64,000 nucleotides of DNA, from positions 310,001 through 374,000 of the forward strand of contig JAZKHE010000004.1 in NCBI GenBank assembly GCA_040385525.1, read 5' to 3'. This DNA comes from JAZKHE01 sp040385525 (GTDB taxonomy: Bacteria; Bacteroidota; Bacteroidia; UBA4408). A program made the position numbers and the translations under genes. This document shows positions 35,471-43,742 of this stretch, piece after piece. The notes under the pieces are model-generated. The model saw only the letters and a list, made by a program, of their open reading frames with translations. It searched no databases and had not been told where the DNA came from. How positions within the stretch are numbered: position 1 is the stretch's first letter; every line of letters begins with the position of its first letter.

Positions 35471-36478
35471 ATGGAATCTACAAGCGTTAGCAGTTTTGAC
35501 ATTAAAGCATTAAACGAAAAAATTCAACAAGAAAGTGCTTTTGTTGATTTGATTACAATGGAAATGGATAAAGTAATTGTTGGCCAAAAATATATGGTTG
35601 AACGATTATTAATTGGACTTCTTTCTAACGGACATATTTTACTAGAAGGTGTTCCTGGATTAGCAAAAACATTAGCTATAAAATCGCTCGCATCTTGTAT
35701 TCATGCAGATTTTAGTCGTATTCAGTTTACTCCCGATTTATTGCCTGCCGATGTAATTGGAACTATGATTTACAATCAGCAAAAGCAAGAATTTAATGTT
35801 CGTAAAGGACCAATTTTTGCAAATTTTATTTTAGCTGATGAAATAAATCGTGCTCCAGCAAAAGTACAAAGTGCTTTGTTAGAGGCCATGCAAGAACGCC
35901 AAGTTACAATTAGCGATCAAACTTTTAAATTGCCTGAACCATTTTTAGTTTTAGCAACTCAAAACCCTGTTGAGCAAGAAGGAACCTACACTTTGCCCGA
36001 AGCGCAAGTTGACCGTTTTATGCTAAAAGTTGTAATCGGTTATCCAAATAAAGAAGACGAGAAAAAAATAATTCGTCAAAACATTACAGGAAACTTTCCA
36101 AAACCAAACGCAGTTTTAAAGCCAGAAGATATTTTAAAAGCGCGCAATTTGGTAAGAGAAGTTTACATGGACGAAAAAATTGAGCAATACATTGTCGATA
36201 TAACTTTTGCAACACGTTTTCCTAAAGAAAATAAATTAGAAAAATATGCTAACATGATTAGCTTTGGAGGTTCTCCGCGTGCGAGCATTAGCTTAGCATT
36301 AGCAGCAAAAGCATATGCTTTTATTAAACGTAGAGGTTATGTAATTCCTGAAGATGTTAGAGCCGTTTGTCATGATGTGTTACGTCATCGTATTGGTTTA
36401 ACTTACGAAGCAGAAGCTGAAAACATTACCAGCACAGACATCATTAACGAAATTTTAAATACTGTTGAAGTACCATAG
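35471..36478 (+). CDS. MoxR-family AAA+ ATPase
   Basis: A 335-aa AAA+ ATPase. Walker A GVPGLAKTL (~60-68), Walker B FILADEINRAPAKVQSALL with LADE (~121-124), sensor-type motif LATQNPVEQEGTYTLPEAQVDRF, and a C-terminal lid with GGSPRASISLALAAKA are seen. MoxR ATPases act as chaperones with VWA proteins; here it opens the Bat (aerotolerance) operon, with the partner DUF58 and VWA genes next. It is expected to be cytosolic and membrane-associated. Confidence 0.94.
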   Translation: MESTSVSSFDIKALNEKIQQESAFVDLITMEMDKVIVGQKYMVERLLIGLLSNGHILLEGVPGLAKTLAIKSLASCIHADFSRIQFTPDLLPADVIGTMIYNQQKQEFNVRKGPIFANFILADEINRAPAKVQSALLEAMQERQVTISDQTFKLPEPFLVLATQNPVEQEGTYTLPEAQVDRFMLKVVIGYPNKEDEKKIIRQNITGNFPKPNAVLKPEDILKARNLVREVYMDEKIEQYIVDITFATRFPKENKLEKYANMISFGGSPRASISLALAAKAYAFIKRRGYVIPEDVRAVCHDVLRHRIGLTYEAEAENITSTDIINEILNTVEVP

Positions 36479-36495
36479 TATTAGGCAAATCCTTT

Positions 36496-37374
36496 ATGGC
36501 AAGTTCTGCAGAATTACTTAAAAAAATAAAAAAAATCGAAATTAAGTCGCGTGGTTTATCCAACGAAGTTTTTTCGGGAGAATACCATAGTGCCTTTAAA
36601 GGTCGTGGAATGGCGTTTTCGGAAGTTCGCGAATATATGCCTGGCGACGATATTCGCACCATTGACTGGAACGTTACAGCTCGATTAAATCACACTTTTG
36701 TAAAAGTTTTTGAAGAAGAACGAGAAATGACAGTTATGCTGTTAGTCGATGTTAGTGCATCGGGTAACTTTGGAACACAACAACAAACCAAACAAGAATT
36801 AATTACAGAATTGTGTGCAGTATTGGCATTTTCTGCAATTCAAAATAATGATAAAATTGGTGTATTGTTTTTTAGTGATAAAATCGAAAAATTTATTCCA
36901 CCCAAAAAAGGTAAGTCGCATATACTTCGTATAATTAGTGAGCTAATTGAGTTTAAACCAGAAAATACAAAAACAGATATTACGGTTGCTTTAAAATACT
37001 TTTCAAATATTATAAAACGTAGATGCACTGCTTTTTTAATTTCTGATTTTATTGCACCCAACTTTTTAGACGCACTTAAAATAGCTTCAAAAAAACACGA
37101 TATCGTTGCCTTGCAAATAAACGATTTACATGAATCAGAAATTCCAGCAATTGGTTTAATTCAGTTTACCGATTTTGAAACTAACGAAACGATTTGGATT
37201 GACAGCAACGACCAAAACGTTAGAAAGGCTATAAAAATTGAAAAATTAAAACGTAGCGACAATATTAAAGATGCGTTTAACCGAACAGGAACAGACTTTG
37301 CTAGCATTTATACAGGTCAATCTTACGTTAAACCATTAATGAATTTATTTAAAAAACGAGAAGGAAAACGATAA
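36496..37374 (+). CDS. DUF58 domain VWA-like protein
   Basis: A 292-aa soluble protein with the DUF58 core: GRGMAFSEVREYMPGDDIRTIDW (start ~35), FVKVFEEEREMTVMLLVDVS (~70-89) and a VWA-like Rossmann fold (MIDAS-type DVSASGNF). DUF58 proteins are nearly always encoded next to MoxR and are presumed clients or adaptors. It starts 17 nt after moxR and shares its last base with the next gene start (TAATG). Confidence 0.92.
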   Translation: MASSAELLKKIKKIEIKSRGLSNEVFSGEYHSAFKGRGMAFSEVREYMPGDDIRTIDWNVTARLNHTFVKVFEEEREMTVMLLVDVSASGNFGTQQQTKQELITELCAVLAFSAIQNNDKIGVLFFSDKIEKFIPPKKGKSHILRIISELIEFKPENTKTDITVALKYFSNIIKRRCTAFLISDFIAPNFLDALKIASKKHDIVALQINDLHESEIPAIGLIQFTDFETNETIWIDSNDQNVRKAIKIEKLKRSDNIKDAFNRTGTDFASIYTGQSYVKPLMNLFKKREGKR

Positions 37375-38330
37375 TGTTTAAATTTAAACTACATAGTATT
37401 CTTTTTGTATTGGCTTTAATTGGCTTGTCTAAACTCAATTTTGCGCAAAGCAATAATGCAACCGCTAAATTAGATACAGCCAAAATTTTAATTGGAGAAC
37501 AAAGCAATATAATTTTAAAAGCAATAGTTGGCGTTAGCGACAAAGTAACTTGGCCTTTACTTAGCGATACAATTTCAAGTAAAATTGATATTGTAAATAA
37601 AGGTAAAATTGATACTGCTTTTACTGCCGACAAAAAACATTTTACATTACAACAAAAAATTACAATTACTTCATTTGACAGCGGATATTGGGCAATTCCA
37701 CCCTTTCATTTTATTTTAAATGGAGATACAAATAATATTTTGTCAACTGAAGCTTTATTAATTGAAGTGAATACAATTGCTGTAGATACTGCAAAAGCGT
37801 TTAAAGAGATAAAACAACCTTTAGATGCTCCTATAACTTTTAAAGAAATATTGCCTTACATTATTTATGGCGCAATTGGTGTAACAATAATTGCAGGTTT
37901 AATTTATTACTTTAAAAAACGTAAGAAAAAAGTTGTTGTAGTTGAAGAAATTAAAGAGCCAGAAATACCAGCTCACGTTTTGGCACTTGCCGAACTTGAA
38001 TTATTAAACAACGAAAAACTTTGGCAACAAGGAAAATACAAAATTTATCATGTTCGTTTATCTGATATTTTGCGTACTTACTTAGAAAAAAAATATGCCA
38101 TTTATGCAATGGAACATACAACTGATGAAATTCTAACATCAATGCGCTCAATAGATATTACAAGCGAACAACGTGCAAAAATGCGTCAAGTATTGTTTTT
38201 ATCAGATATGGTAAAGTTTGCTAAAGAAAATCCTTTGGCTAACGAAAACGAATTAAGTTATCAAAACGCATTGCAATTTATAAACGAAACAAGCACTATA
38301 AATCAAACTCAACATGATAAATTGGTTTAG
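37374..38330 (+). CDS. Bat operon membrane protein, unknown
   Basis: A 318-aa protein with a signal peptide (ending LNFAQ), a ~130-residue periplasmic beta domain (~25-155), one membrane helix (ILPYIIYGAIGVTIIAGLIYYF, ~160-181) and a cytosolic C-terminal domain (~195-318) rich in helices (for example LSDILRTYLEKKYAIYAMEHT). This gene is a usual member of Bat operons between DUF58 and batA and resembles a short BatD-like protein. The start overlaps DUF58 and its end overlaps batA by 17 nt. Confidence 0.82.
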   Translation: MFKFKLHSILFVLALIGLSKLNFAQSNNATAKLDTAKILIGEQSNIILKAIVGVSDKVTWPLLSDTISSKIDIVNKGKIDTAFTADKKHFTLQQKITITSFDSGYWAIPPFHFILNGDTNNILSTEALLIEVNTIAVDTAKAFKEIKQPLDAPITFKEILPYIIYGAIGVTIIAGLIYYFKKRKKKVVVVEEIKEPEIPAHVLALAELELLNNEKLWQQGKYKIYHVRLSDILRTYLEKKYAIYAMEHTTDEILTSMRSIDITSEQRAKMRQVLFLSDMVKFAKENPLANENELSYQNALQFINETSTINQTQHDKLV

Positions 38331-39324
38331 AGACATATCGTTTGCAAATCCGCTAATGCTTTATTTTTTAATAAGCATTCCATTATTAGCAATTTGGTTT
38401 TTCTTGAAAAAGAAAAAACAAGTAGTTAGTATTCAGTTGTCTTCATTAAGTGTTTTAGGAAATGTAAAACCAAACTTAAAAGTAAGACTTCGTAACGTTC
38501 CGTTCCTATTCCGCCTAATTGCATTAGCATTAATTATTGTTGCATTAGCTCGACCACAATCTAAAACCAGCTGGCAAGATATTAAAACCGAAGGTATTGA
38601 TATTGTTATAGCCTTTGATATTTCGGCAAGTATGTTGGCTAAAGATTTTAAACCAGATAGATTAGAAGCTGCAAAAGAAGTTGCAATTTCATTTATAGAT
38701 AAACGACCAAACGATAGAATTGGTTTGGTAATTTTTAGCGGAGAAAGTTTTACACAATGTCCATTAACCAGCGACCATAACATTTTAAAAAATTTATTTA
38801 AAGATGTTAAAACGGGAATGGTACAAGATGGTACTGCAATTGGTATGGGCTTGGCTACAGCCGTAAACCGAATAAAAGATAGTAAAGCAAAAAGTAAAGT
38901 AATTATTTTACTTACCGATGGTGTAAATAATTCGGGATCTGTTTCTCCAGAATTAGCCGCAGAAATTGCAGTTCCATTTGGAATTAGAGTATATACAATT
39001 GGCGTTGGAACAACTGGTATGGCACTATCTCCAGTTGCTCTATATCCAAACGGACAATATGCTTACGATTATGTTGAAGTTAAAATTGATGAAGATGTAA
39101 TGAGAAAAATTTCTGAATTAACTAACGGAAAATATTTTAGAGCAACTAATAAACAAAAACTAGAAGAAATTTATAAAGAAATTGATACGCTAGAAAAATC
39201 AATAATAGAAGAAAAGCAATACACCAAAAAGAATGAAATGTTTTTGCCTTTTGCAGCAGCTGCTTTTTTATTTTTAGTATTAGAATTTATTTTAAAAAAC
39301 ACTTGGCTTAAAACAGTAAATTAA
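38314..39324 (+). CDS. batA: BatA, VWA domain membrane protein
   Basis: A 336-aa protein with two N-terminal helices (~15-30 and ~65-80), a von Willebrand factor A domain (~90-285) and a C-terminal helix (~310-330). The metal-ion-dependent adhesion site is intact: DISASM (DxSxS, ~98-103), TAIGMG with the threonine, and LTDGVNN with the Asp. BatA is part of the Bacteroides aerotolerance complex, thought to act in the envelope response to oxidative or other stress. It overlaps the preceding gene by 17 nt. Confidence 0.92.
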   Translation: MINWFRDISFANPLMLYFLISIPLLAIWFFLKKKKQVVSIQLSSLSVLGNVKPNLKVRLRNVPFLFRLIALALIIVALARPQSKTSWQDIKTEGIDIVIAFDISASMLAKDFKPDRLEAAKEVAISFIDKRPNDRIGLVIFSGESFTQCPLTSDHNILKNLFKDVKTGMVQDGTAIGMGLATAVNRIKDSKAKSKVIILLTDGVNNSGSVSPELAAEIAVPFGIRVYTIGVGTTGMALSPVALYPNGQYAYDYVEVKIDEDVMRKISELTNGKYFRATNKQKLEEIYKEIDTLEKSIIEEKQYTKKNEMFLPFAAAAFLFLVLEFILKNTWLKTVN

Positions 39325-40364
39325 TGTTTAGATTCGAACATATAGAATTTTTGTACGCATTAGCCATAGTGCCAGTTTTCTTATTTATATATTGGCTAAA
39401 CGTTAGATGGCGTAAAAAAGCTATACAACAATTTGCTACATCAAACAGAGTTCCTTCAATTTTAAAAGATTTATCAAAAGGAAAAAGAACTATAAAAATT
39501 ACCTTATTAGCTATTTCTTACACATCATTAGTTCTTGCGCTTGCCAACCCGCAAATGGGAACAAAAATGGAAGAAGTTAAACGCGAAGGAATTGATTTAA
39601 TGATTTGTCTAGACGTGTCGAATAGTATGATGGCAGAAGATTTATTTCCGAATCGTTTAGATCATGCTAAAAGAGCTATTTCAAAATTAATTGAGCAACT
39701 GCGCGACGATAGAATTGGAATGGTTGTTTTTGGTGGCGAAGCTTATGTGCAGTTGCCAATTACAACGGATTTTTCTGCTGCAAAATTATTTTTAGAATCT
39801 ATAAATACTGACATTATTCCAACACAAGGAACCAATATTGCAGCAGCAATAGAAACGGCAATGCTTTCATTTGATCCAAAAAGCACAAGTGGAAAAGCAG
39901 TTATAATTATTACTGATGGCGAAAATCATGAAGAAGGTGCTTTAGAAATGGCTGAAAAAGCTAAAGCAAATGGTATACGTATTTTTACGGTAGGTATGGG
40001 TTCACAAGAAGGTTCGCCAATTCCAGTTTATCAAAATGGAAAACCAATTGGCTACAAAAAAGATAAAGAAAATAACACAGTTATTACAAAATTAAACGAA
40101 CCCATGTTGCAACAATTAGCAATGGCCGGTAACGGAACTTATGCGCGCGCAACTAACTCGCAAACAGCATTAAATTCAATATTTAACGAAATAAATAAAA
40201 TGGATAAACAGTCGTTTGGCACACAAGTGTATCGCGATTACGAAAGTCGTTTTCAATTATTTTTAGCTCCTGCCCTTTTGTTACTTATTATAGAAATTTT
40301 TATTTCGAGCAATAAAAGCAAATGGTGGACTAAACTAAATCTATTTAAAAAAGAAGAAATTTAA
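39324..40364 (+). CDS. batB: BatB, VWA domain membrane protein
   Basis: A 346-aa paralogue of BatA with the same plan: N-terminal helices, VWA domain with CLDVSNSMMAED (DxSxS), QGTNIAAA and ITDGENHEEG, and a C-terminal helix (FQLFLAPALLLLIIEIFIS). It starts at the stop of batA (1-nt overlap). BatA and BatB are thought to form a membrane complex. Domain duplication within the operon is the norm, not an oddity. Confidence 0.92.
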   Translation: MFRFEHIEFLYALAIVPVFLFIYWLNVRWRKKAIQQFATSNRVPSILKDLSKGKRTIKITLLAISYTSLVLALANPQMGTKMEEVKREGIDLMICLDVSNSMMAEDLFPNRLDHAKRAISKLIEQLRDDRIGMVVFGGEAYVQLPITTDFSAAKLFLESINTDIIPTQGTNIAAAIETAMLSFDPKSTSGKAVIIITDGENHEEGALEMAEKAKANGIRIFTVGMGSQEGSPIPVYQNGKPIGYKKDKENNTVITKLNEPMLQQLAMAGNGTYARATNSQTALNSIFNEINKMDKQSFGTQVYRDYESRFQLFLAPALLLLIIEIFISSNKSKWWTKLNLFKKEEI

Positions 40365-41101
40365 TGACTAAGATTTTAGTACATATATTATTTATACTTT
40401 TTAGTTTAAGTGCCTTGGCTCAAAAAGAAAGAGCTAGCATTCGTAGTGGTAACAAGCTATACGAACAAAAAAACTATACAAAAGCAGAGAATGAATATTT
40501 AGATGCATTGAGCAAAAATAAAAACTCAGTTGAAGCACAATTTAATCTAGGAGATGCTCTATACAAACAAAAAAAATATCCTGAAGCAATTCAACAATTC
40601 GATCAATTATCGAAACAAACAACAGATAAAGAATTGTTATCAAAAATAAATCACAATTTAGGAAACAGTTATTTAGAATCTAAAAAATACGAAGAAAGTG
40701 TTAAGGCATACAAACAGGCTTTAAAAAACAATCCTAAAGATGAAGATGCTCGCTACAATTTAGCTTACGCTCAAAAAATGTTGTTGCAACAACAAAATCA
40801 AGAAAATAAAGACAACAAGGAGAATAAGGATAACAAAGACAATAAAGATAAAAATCAGGATAAAAAAGAAGACGAAAAAAATAAAGATAAACAAGACAAA
40901 AACGAAAACAACGATAAAAACAAAGACAAAAAAGAAGACGAAAAAAACGAACAGCAAAAACCTAAAGACAATAAAAACGAAATGAAAAAAGAAGAGGCTG
41001 AACGTATTTTAGATGCTTTAAATAAAAAAGAAAAAGATTTAAAAAACAAACGAAAACAAAAAGGAACAGCTGTAGAAATTCAAATTGAAAAAGACTGGTA
41101 A
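40364..41101 (+). CDS. batC: BatC, TPR protein with charged low-complexity region
   Basis: A 245-aa protein with a signal peptide (ending SLSALAQK), three to four TPR motifs (~25-140, for example AQFNLGDALYKQKKYPEAI) and then a ~70-residue low-complexity run of Lys/Asp/Asn/Glu (DNKENKDNKDNKDK-like), followed by a predicted helical C-terminus with ERILDALNKKEKDLKNK. It is in the BatC position of the Bat operon. The acidic/basic repeat region is probably a flexible linker or a coiled coil. 1-nt overlap with batB. Confidence 0.88.
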   Translation: MTKILVHILFILFSLSALAQKERASIRSGNKLYEQKNYTKAENEYLDALSKNKNSVEAQFNLGDALYKQKKYPEAIQQFDQLSKQTTDKELLSKINHNLGNSYLESKKYEESVKAYKQALKNNPKDEDARYNLAYAQKMLLQQQNQENKDNKENKDNKDNKDKNQDKKEDEKNKDKQDKNENNDKNKDKKEDEKNEQQKPKDNKNEMKKEEAERILDALNKKEKDLKNKRKQKGTAVEIQIEKDW

Positions 41102-41103
41102 TT

Positions 41104-42930
41104 GTGAAAACTAAATTTTTAAATAAAATACTTTTCTATTGCTTTGCGTTTTTTGCACCGCTTGTAACTTTAGCGCAAGAAGCTAGCTTTACAGCATCTG
41201 CAAGTAAAACAAAGGCAGAAGTTGGCGATCAAATTCAAATTTCGTTTACGCTAAACACTTCTGGTAGCGGTTTTAAAGCTCCCAACTTAAACGATTTTGC
41301 AGTTGTTTCTGGACCAAACCAATCCACTTCCATGCAATTTATAAATGGAAGTATGTCGCAAACTATTTCTTTATCTTATATAATTATTCCACAAAAAGAA
41401 GGCAAATTTACAATTGGCTCAGCCTTTATAAACGCAGGCGGTAAAGTATTGCAAACAAAACCATTTGCCATTGAAGTTGCAAAGGGAAGCGGAAAAAATA
41501 CACAACAAAATTCAAATCAAGGAGCTGCAAATTCTAACGCGCAAGTTGCCGATATGGATAACAATTTGTTTTTAAAAGCTAGCGTAAATAAAAACAAAGT
41601 CTATTTAGGAGAACAAGTAATAGTAACCTACAAAGTATATACGCGTGTTGATATTGTTGAAAATGGTTTAGACAAAGCGCCAGTTTTTAATGGCTTTTGG
41701 AGCGAAGATATAATGTCGCCAAACCAACAAGCAGAGTTGTATCCCGAAATTGTTGATGGTGTGAAATTTCAGGTTGCTGAAATTAAAAAAACAATTTTAA
41801 TTCCACAAAGAACCGGAACGTTACAAGTGGAAAGTATGGACTTGAATTGTGTTGCACGTGTAAGACGACAAGCAAGAAGCAACGATATTTTTGAACAATT
41901 TTTTGGCGGCGGACATCAAGATGTTAGAGTTACCATAAAAAGCAAACCTATAAAAATTGAAGTAATGCCATTGCCAGAAGCTGGCAAACCAATTGACTTT
42001 AATGGAGCAGTAGGTGAATTTAGTATTGCATCTAAAATCAATAAAAATAAATTTAAAACAAATGATGGTGCAAATTTAATTTATACAATTTCAGGAAAAG
42101 GAAATCTTAAATTAATTGAAGATATAAAACCAAATTTCCCTTCAGAAGTAGAAAGTTACGACCCAAAAATTTCGGATAAAATTAATGCTAGCGCGGGTGG
42201 TTTAAGTGGCTCTAGAACTTACGATTACTTGATTATTCCGAGAGTTGCAGGTAAATACGAAATACCAGAACAAACGTTTTCTTACTTTGATCCTAGCAAA
42301 AAAACATATGTTACTTTGCGTGCACCAAACTTTGAATTAGATGTAGAACAAGGCAGCGAAAAACAAGAAAATTACGTAGTAAATTCTGCATCAAAAGAAG
42401 AAATTAAAGATTTAGGAAACGACATCAAATACATAAAAACGGAAAGTAAGTTTTCTGAAAAAGATAATTATATTATAACAAAATTTTGGTTTTACTTGCT
42501 TTTACTTTTACCTATTGTAGCAAGTGTTGCATTTTTGCAATACTATAAAAAATTTCAAAAAGAAAACAGCAACATAAGCGAAGTAAAAAGTAGAAAGGCA
42601 AATAAAGTTGCTTTACAACAATTAGCCGCAGCGCAACAACACCTTACCAATAATCAGTTTGACGCACTTTACACAGAACTCTACAAAGCTATAACAATGT
42701 ATTTAGCCAACAAGTTTATAATTCCAGTCAGTGAATTAAACAAAGAAAATATTGCAAGCAAATTGAGTTCAAATAAAATAAATGAAAATATAATAAACAG
42801 AGTTTTGCAACTTTTAGACAAATCAGAAATGGCGAGGTTCTCTCCTATTAAAGAAACTATGGCGATGGAAATTGATTTTAAAGAAGCGACATCAATTATT
42901 ACTGAAATAGAAGAAGGGAGAAAAGTTTAA
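41104..42930 (+). CDS. batD: BatD family protein
   Basis: A 608-aa membrane protein. Start is GTG at 41104, giving a signal peptide (KTKFLNKILFYCFAFFAPLVTLAQ). Large periplasmic Ig-like domains (~25-430) contain FTLNTSGSGFKAPNL, IPQKEGKFTIGSAFI and IPQRTGTLQVESMDL typical of BatD, then one membrane helix (FWFYLLLLLPIVASVAFLQYY, ~463-483) and a cytosolic helical C-terminus. It begins 2 nt after batC. The IPQKEG and IPRVAG blocks appear repeated (~98 and ~380), reflecting duplicated BatD modules. Confidence 0.92.
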   Translation: MKTKFLNKILFYCFAFFAPLVTLAQEASFTASASKTKAEVGDQIQISFTLNTSGSGFKAPNLNDFAVVSGPNQSTSMQFINGSMSQTISLSYIIIPQKEGKFTIGSAFINAGGKVLQTKPFAIEVAKGSGKNTQQNSNQGAANSNAQVADMDNNLFLKASVNKNKVYLGEQVIVTYKVYTRVDIVENGLDKAPVFNGFWSEDIMSPNQQAELYPEIVDGVKFQVAEIKKTILIPQRTGTLQVESMDLNCVARVRRQARSNDIFEQFFGGGHQDVRVTIKSKPIKIEVMPLPEAGKPIDFNGAVGEFSIASKINKNKFKTNDGANLIYTISGKGNLKLIEDIKPNFPSEVESYDPKISDKINASAGGLSGSRTYDYLIIPRVAGKYEIPEQTFSYFDPSKKTYVTLRAPNFELDVEQGSEKQENYVVNSASKEEIKDLGNDIKYIKTESKFSEKDNYIITKFWFYLLLLLPIVASVAFLQYYKKFQKENSNISEVKSRKANKVALQQLAAAQQHLTNNQFDALYTELYKAITMYLANKFIIPVSELNKENIASKLSSNKINENIINRVLQLLDKSEMARFSPIKETMAMEIDFKEATSIITEIEEGRKV

Positions 42931-42931
42931 C

Positions 42932-43687
42932 ATGAAAAATATTTTTTATACCATTCTATTATTATTTCCGTTGAATTTATTTTCAGCAGAAAATCCTGAA
43001 ACCCTATTCGCAAAAGCTAAAACAGCTTATGATAGCAATAACTTTGAAAAAGCATTAGAAGCTTATCAAGAAATAGAAAAACAAAATGTAGAATCGTTTG
43101 AATTGTATTATAACATTGGAAATTGTTATTTTAAACTAAATCAAATTGCAAAATCAATTCAGTATTATTCTAAAAGTTTAAAGCTAGAAACCAACAATAG
43201 CGACGCGAAAAATAATTTAAAATTTGCTTACTTAAAAACAAGAGATAAAACGGAACCGCAAGAAGAGTTGTTTTTAAATCGCTGGTGGAAATCGCTATAC
43301 AACAGCACAACATCAAACAATTGGGCTTGGTTTACATTGGGTGCTTTGTTTATTTTTTGCGCATCACTAATTTCATTTTTAATTGCTCAACTAGAAAGTA
43401 AGCGTAAATTATTTTTCATTTTTAGCTTGTTGTTTTTTGTAATTACTCTTGTTAGTTTATTGTTTTCTTACAACCAATATAAATTTGCAAATACGCAATC
43501 AGAAGGCGTTGTATTGAGCAATACAATATCTATAAAAAGTGCTCCTACAGAAACTGCTACTAACTTATTTGTATTGCACGAAGGAACTATTGTTCACATT
43601 ATAGAAACCAACCAAAACTGGCTCCGCATTGAGTTAGATAACCAAAAAGAAGGTTGGGTAAGTGTAAAAGATATTGCTCTTATTTAA
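42932..43687 (+). CDS. batE: BatE, TPR and SH3 domain protein
   Basis: A 251-aa protein with a signal peptide (ending NLFSAENP), two TPR motifs (~25-100, ESFELYYNIGNCYFKLNQIAKSI), two membrane helices (~130-175) and a bacterial SH3 domain at the C-terminus (SIKSAPTETATNLFVLHEGT then WVSVKDIAL). This is the layout of BatE, the last gene of the Bat operon. It starts 1 nt after the batD stop. Confidence 0.9.
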   Translation: MKNIFYTILLLFPLNLFSAENPETLFAKAKTAYDSNNFEKALEAYQEIEKQNVESFELYYNIGNCYFKLNQIAKSIQYYSKSLKLETNNSDAKNNLKFAYLKTRDKTEPQEELFLNRWWKSLYNSTTSNNWAWFTLGALFIFCASLISFLIAQLESKRKLFFIFSLLFFVITLVSLLFSYNQYKFANTQSEGVVLSNTISIKSAPTETATNLFVLHEGTIVHIIETNQNWLRIELDNQKEGWVSVKDIALI

Positions 43688-43742
43688 ATTAATTTTTGCT
43701 ACTTAAAAAATATTTCTAGCTTTACTATTGTATAAAATTGCA

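Noticed and set aside
40760..41049. Two hydrophobic minus-strand frames opposite batC
   Set aside because: They are antisense images of the Lys/Asp/Asn/Glu run and have no promoter or family match.
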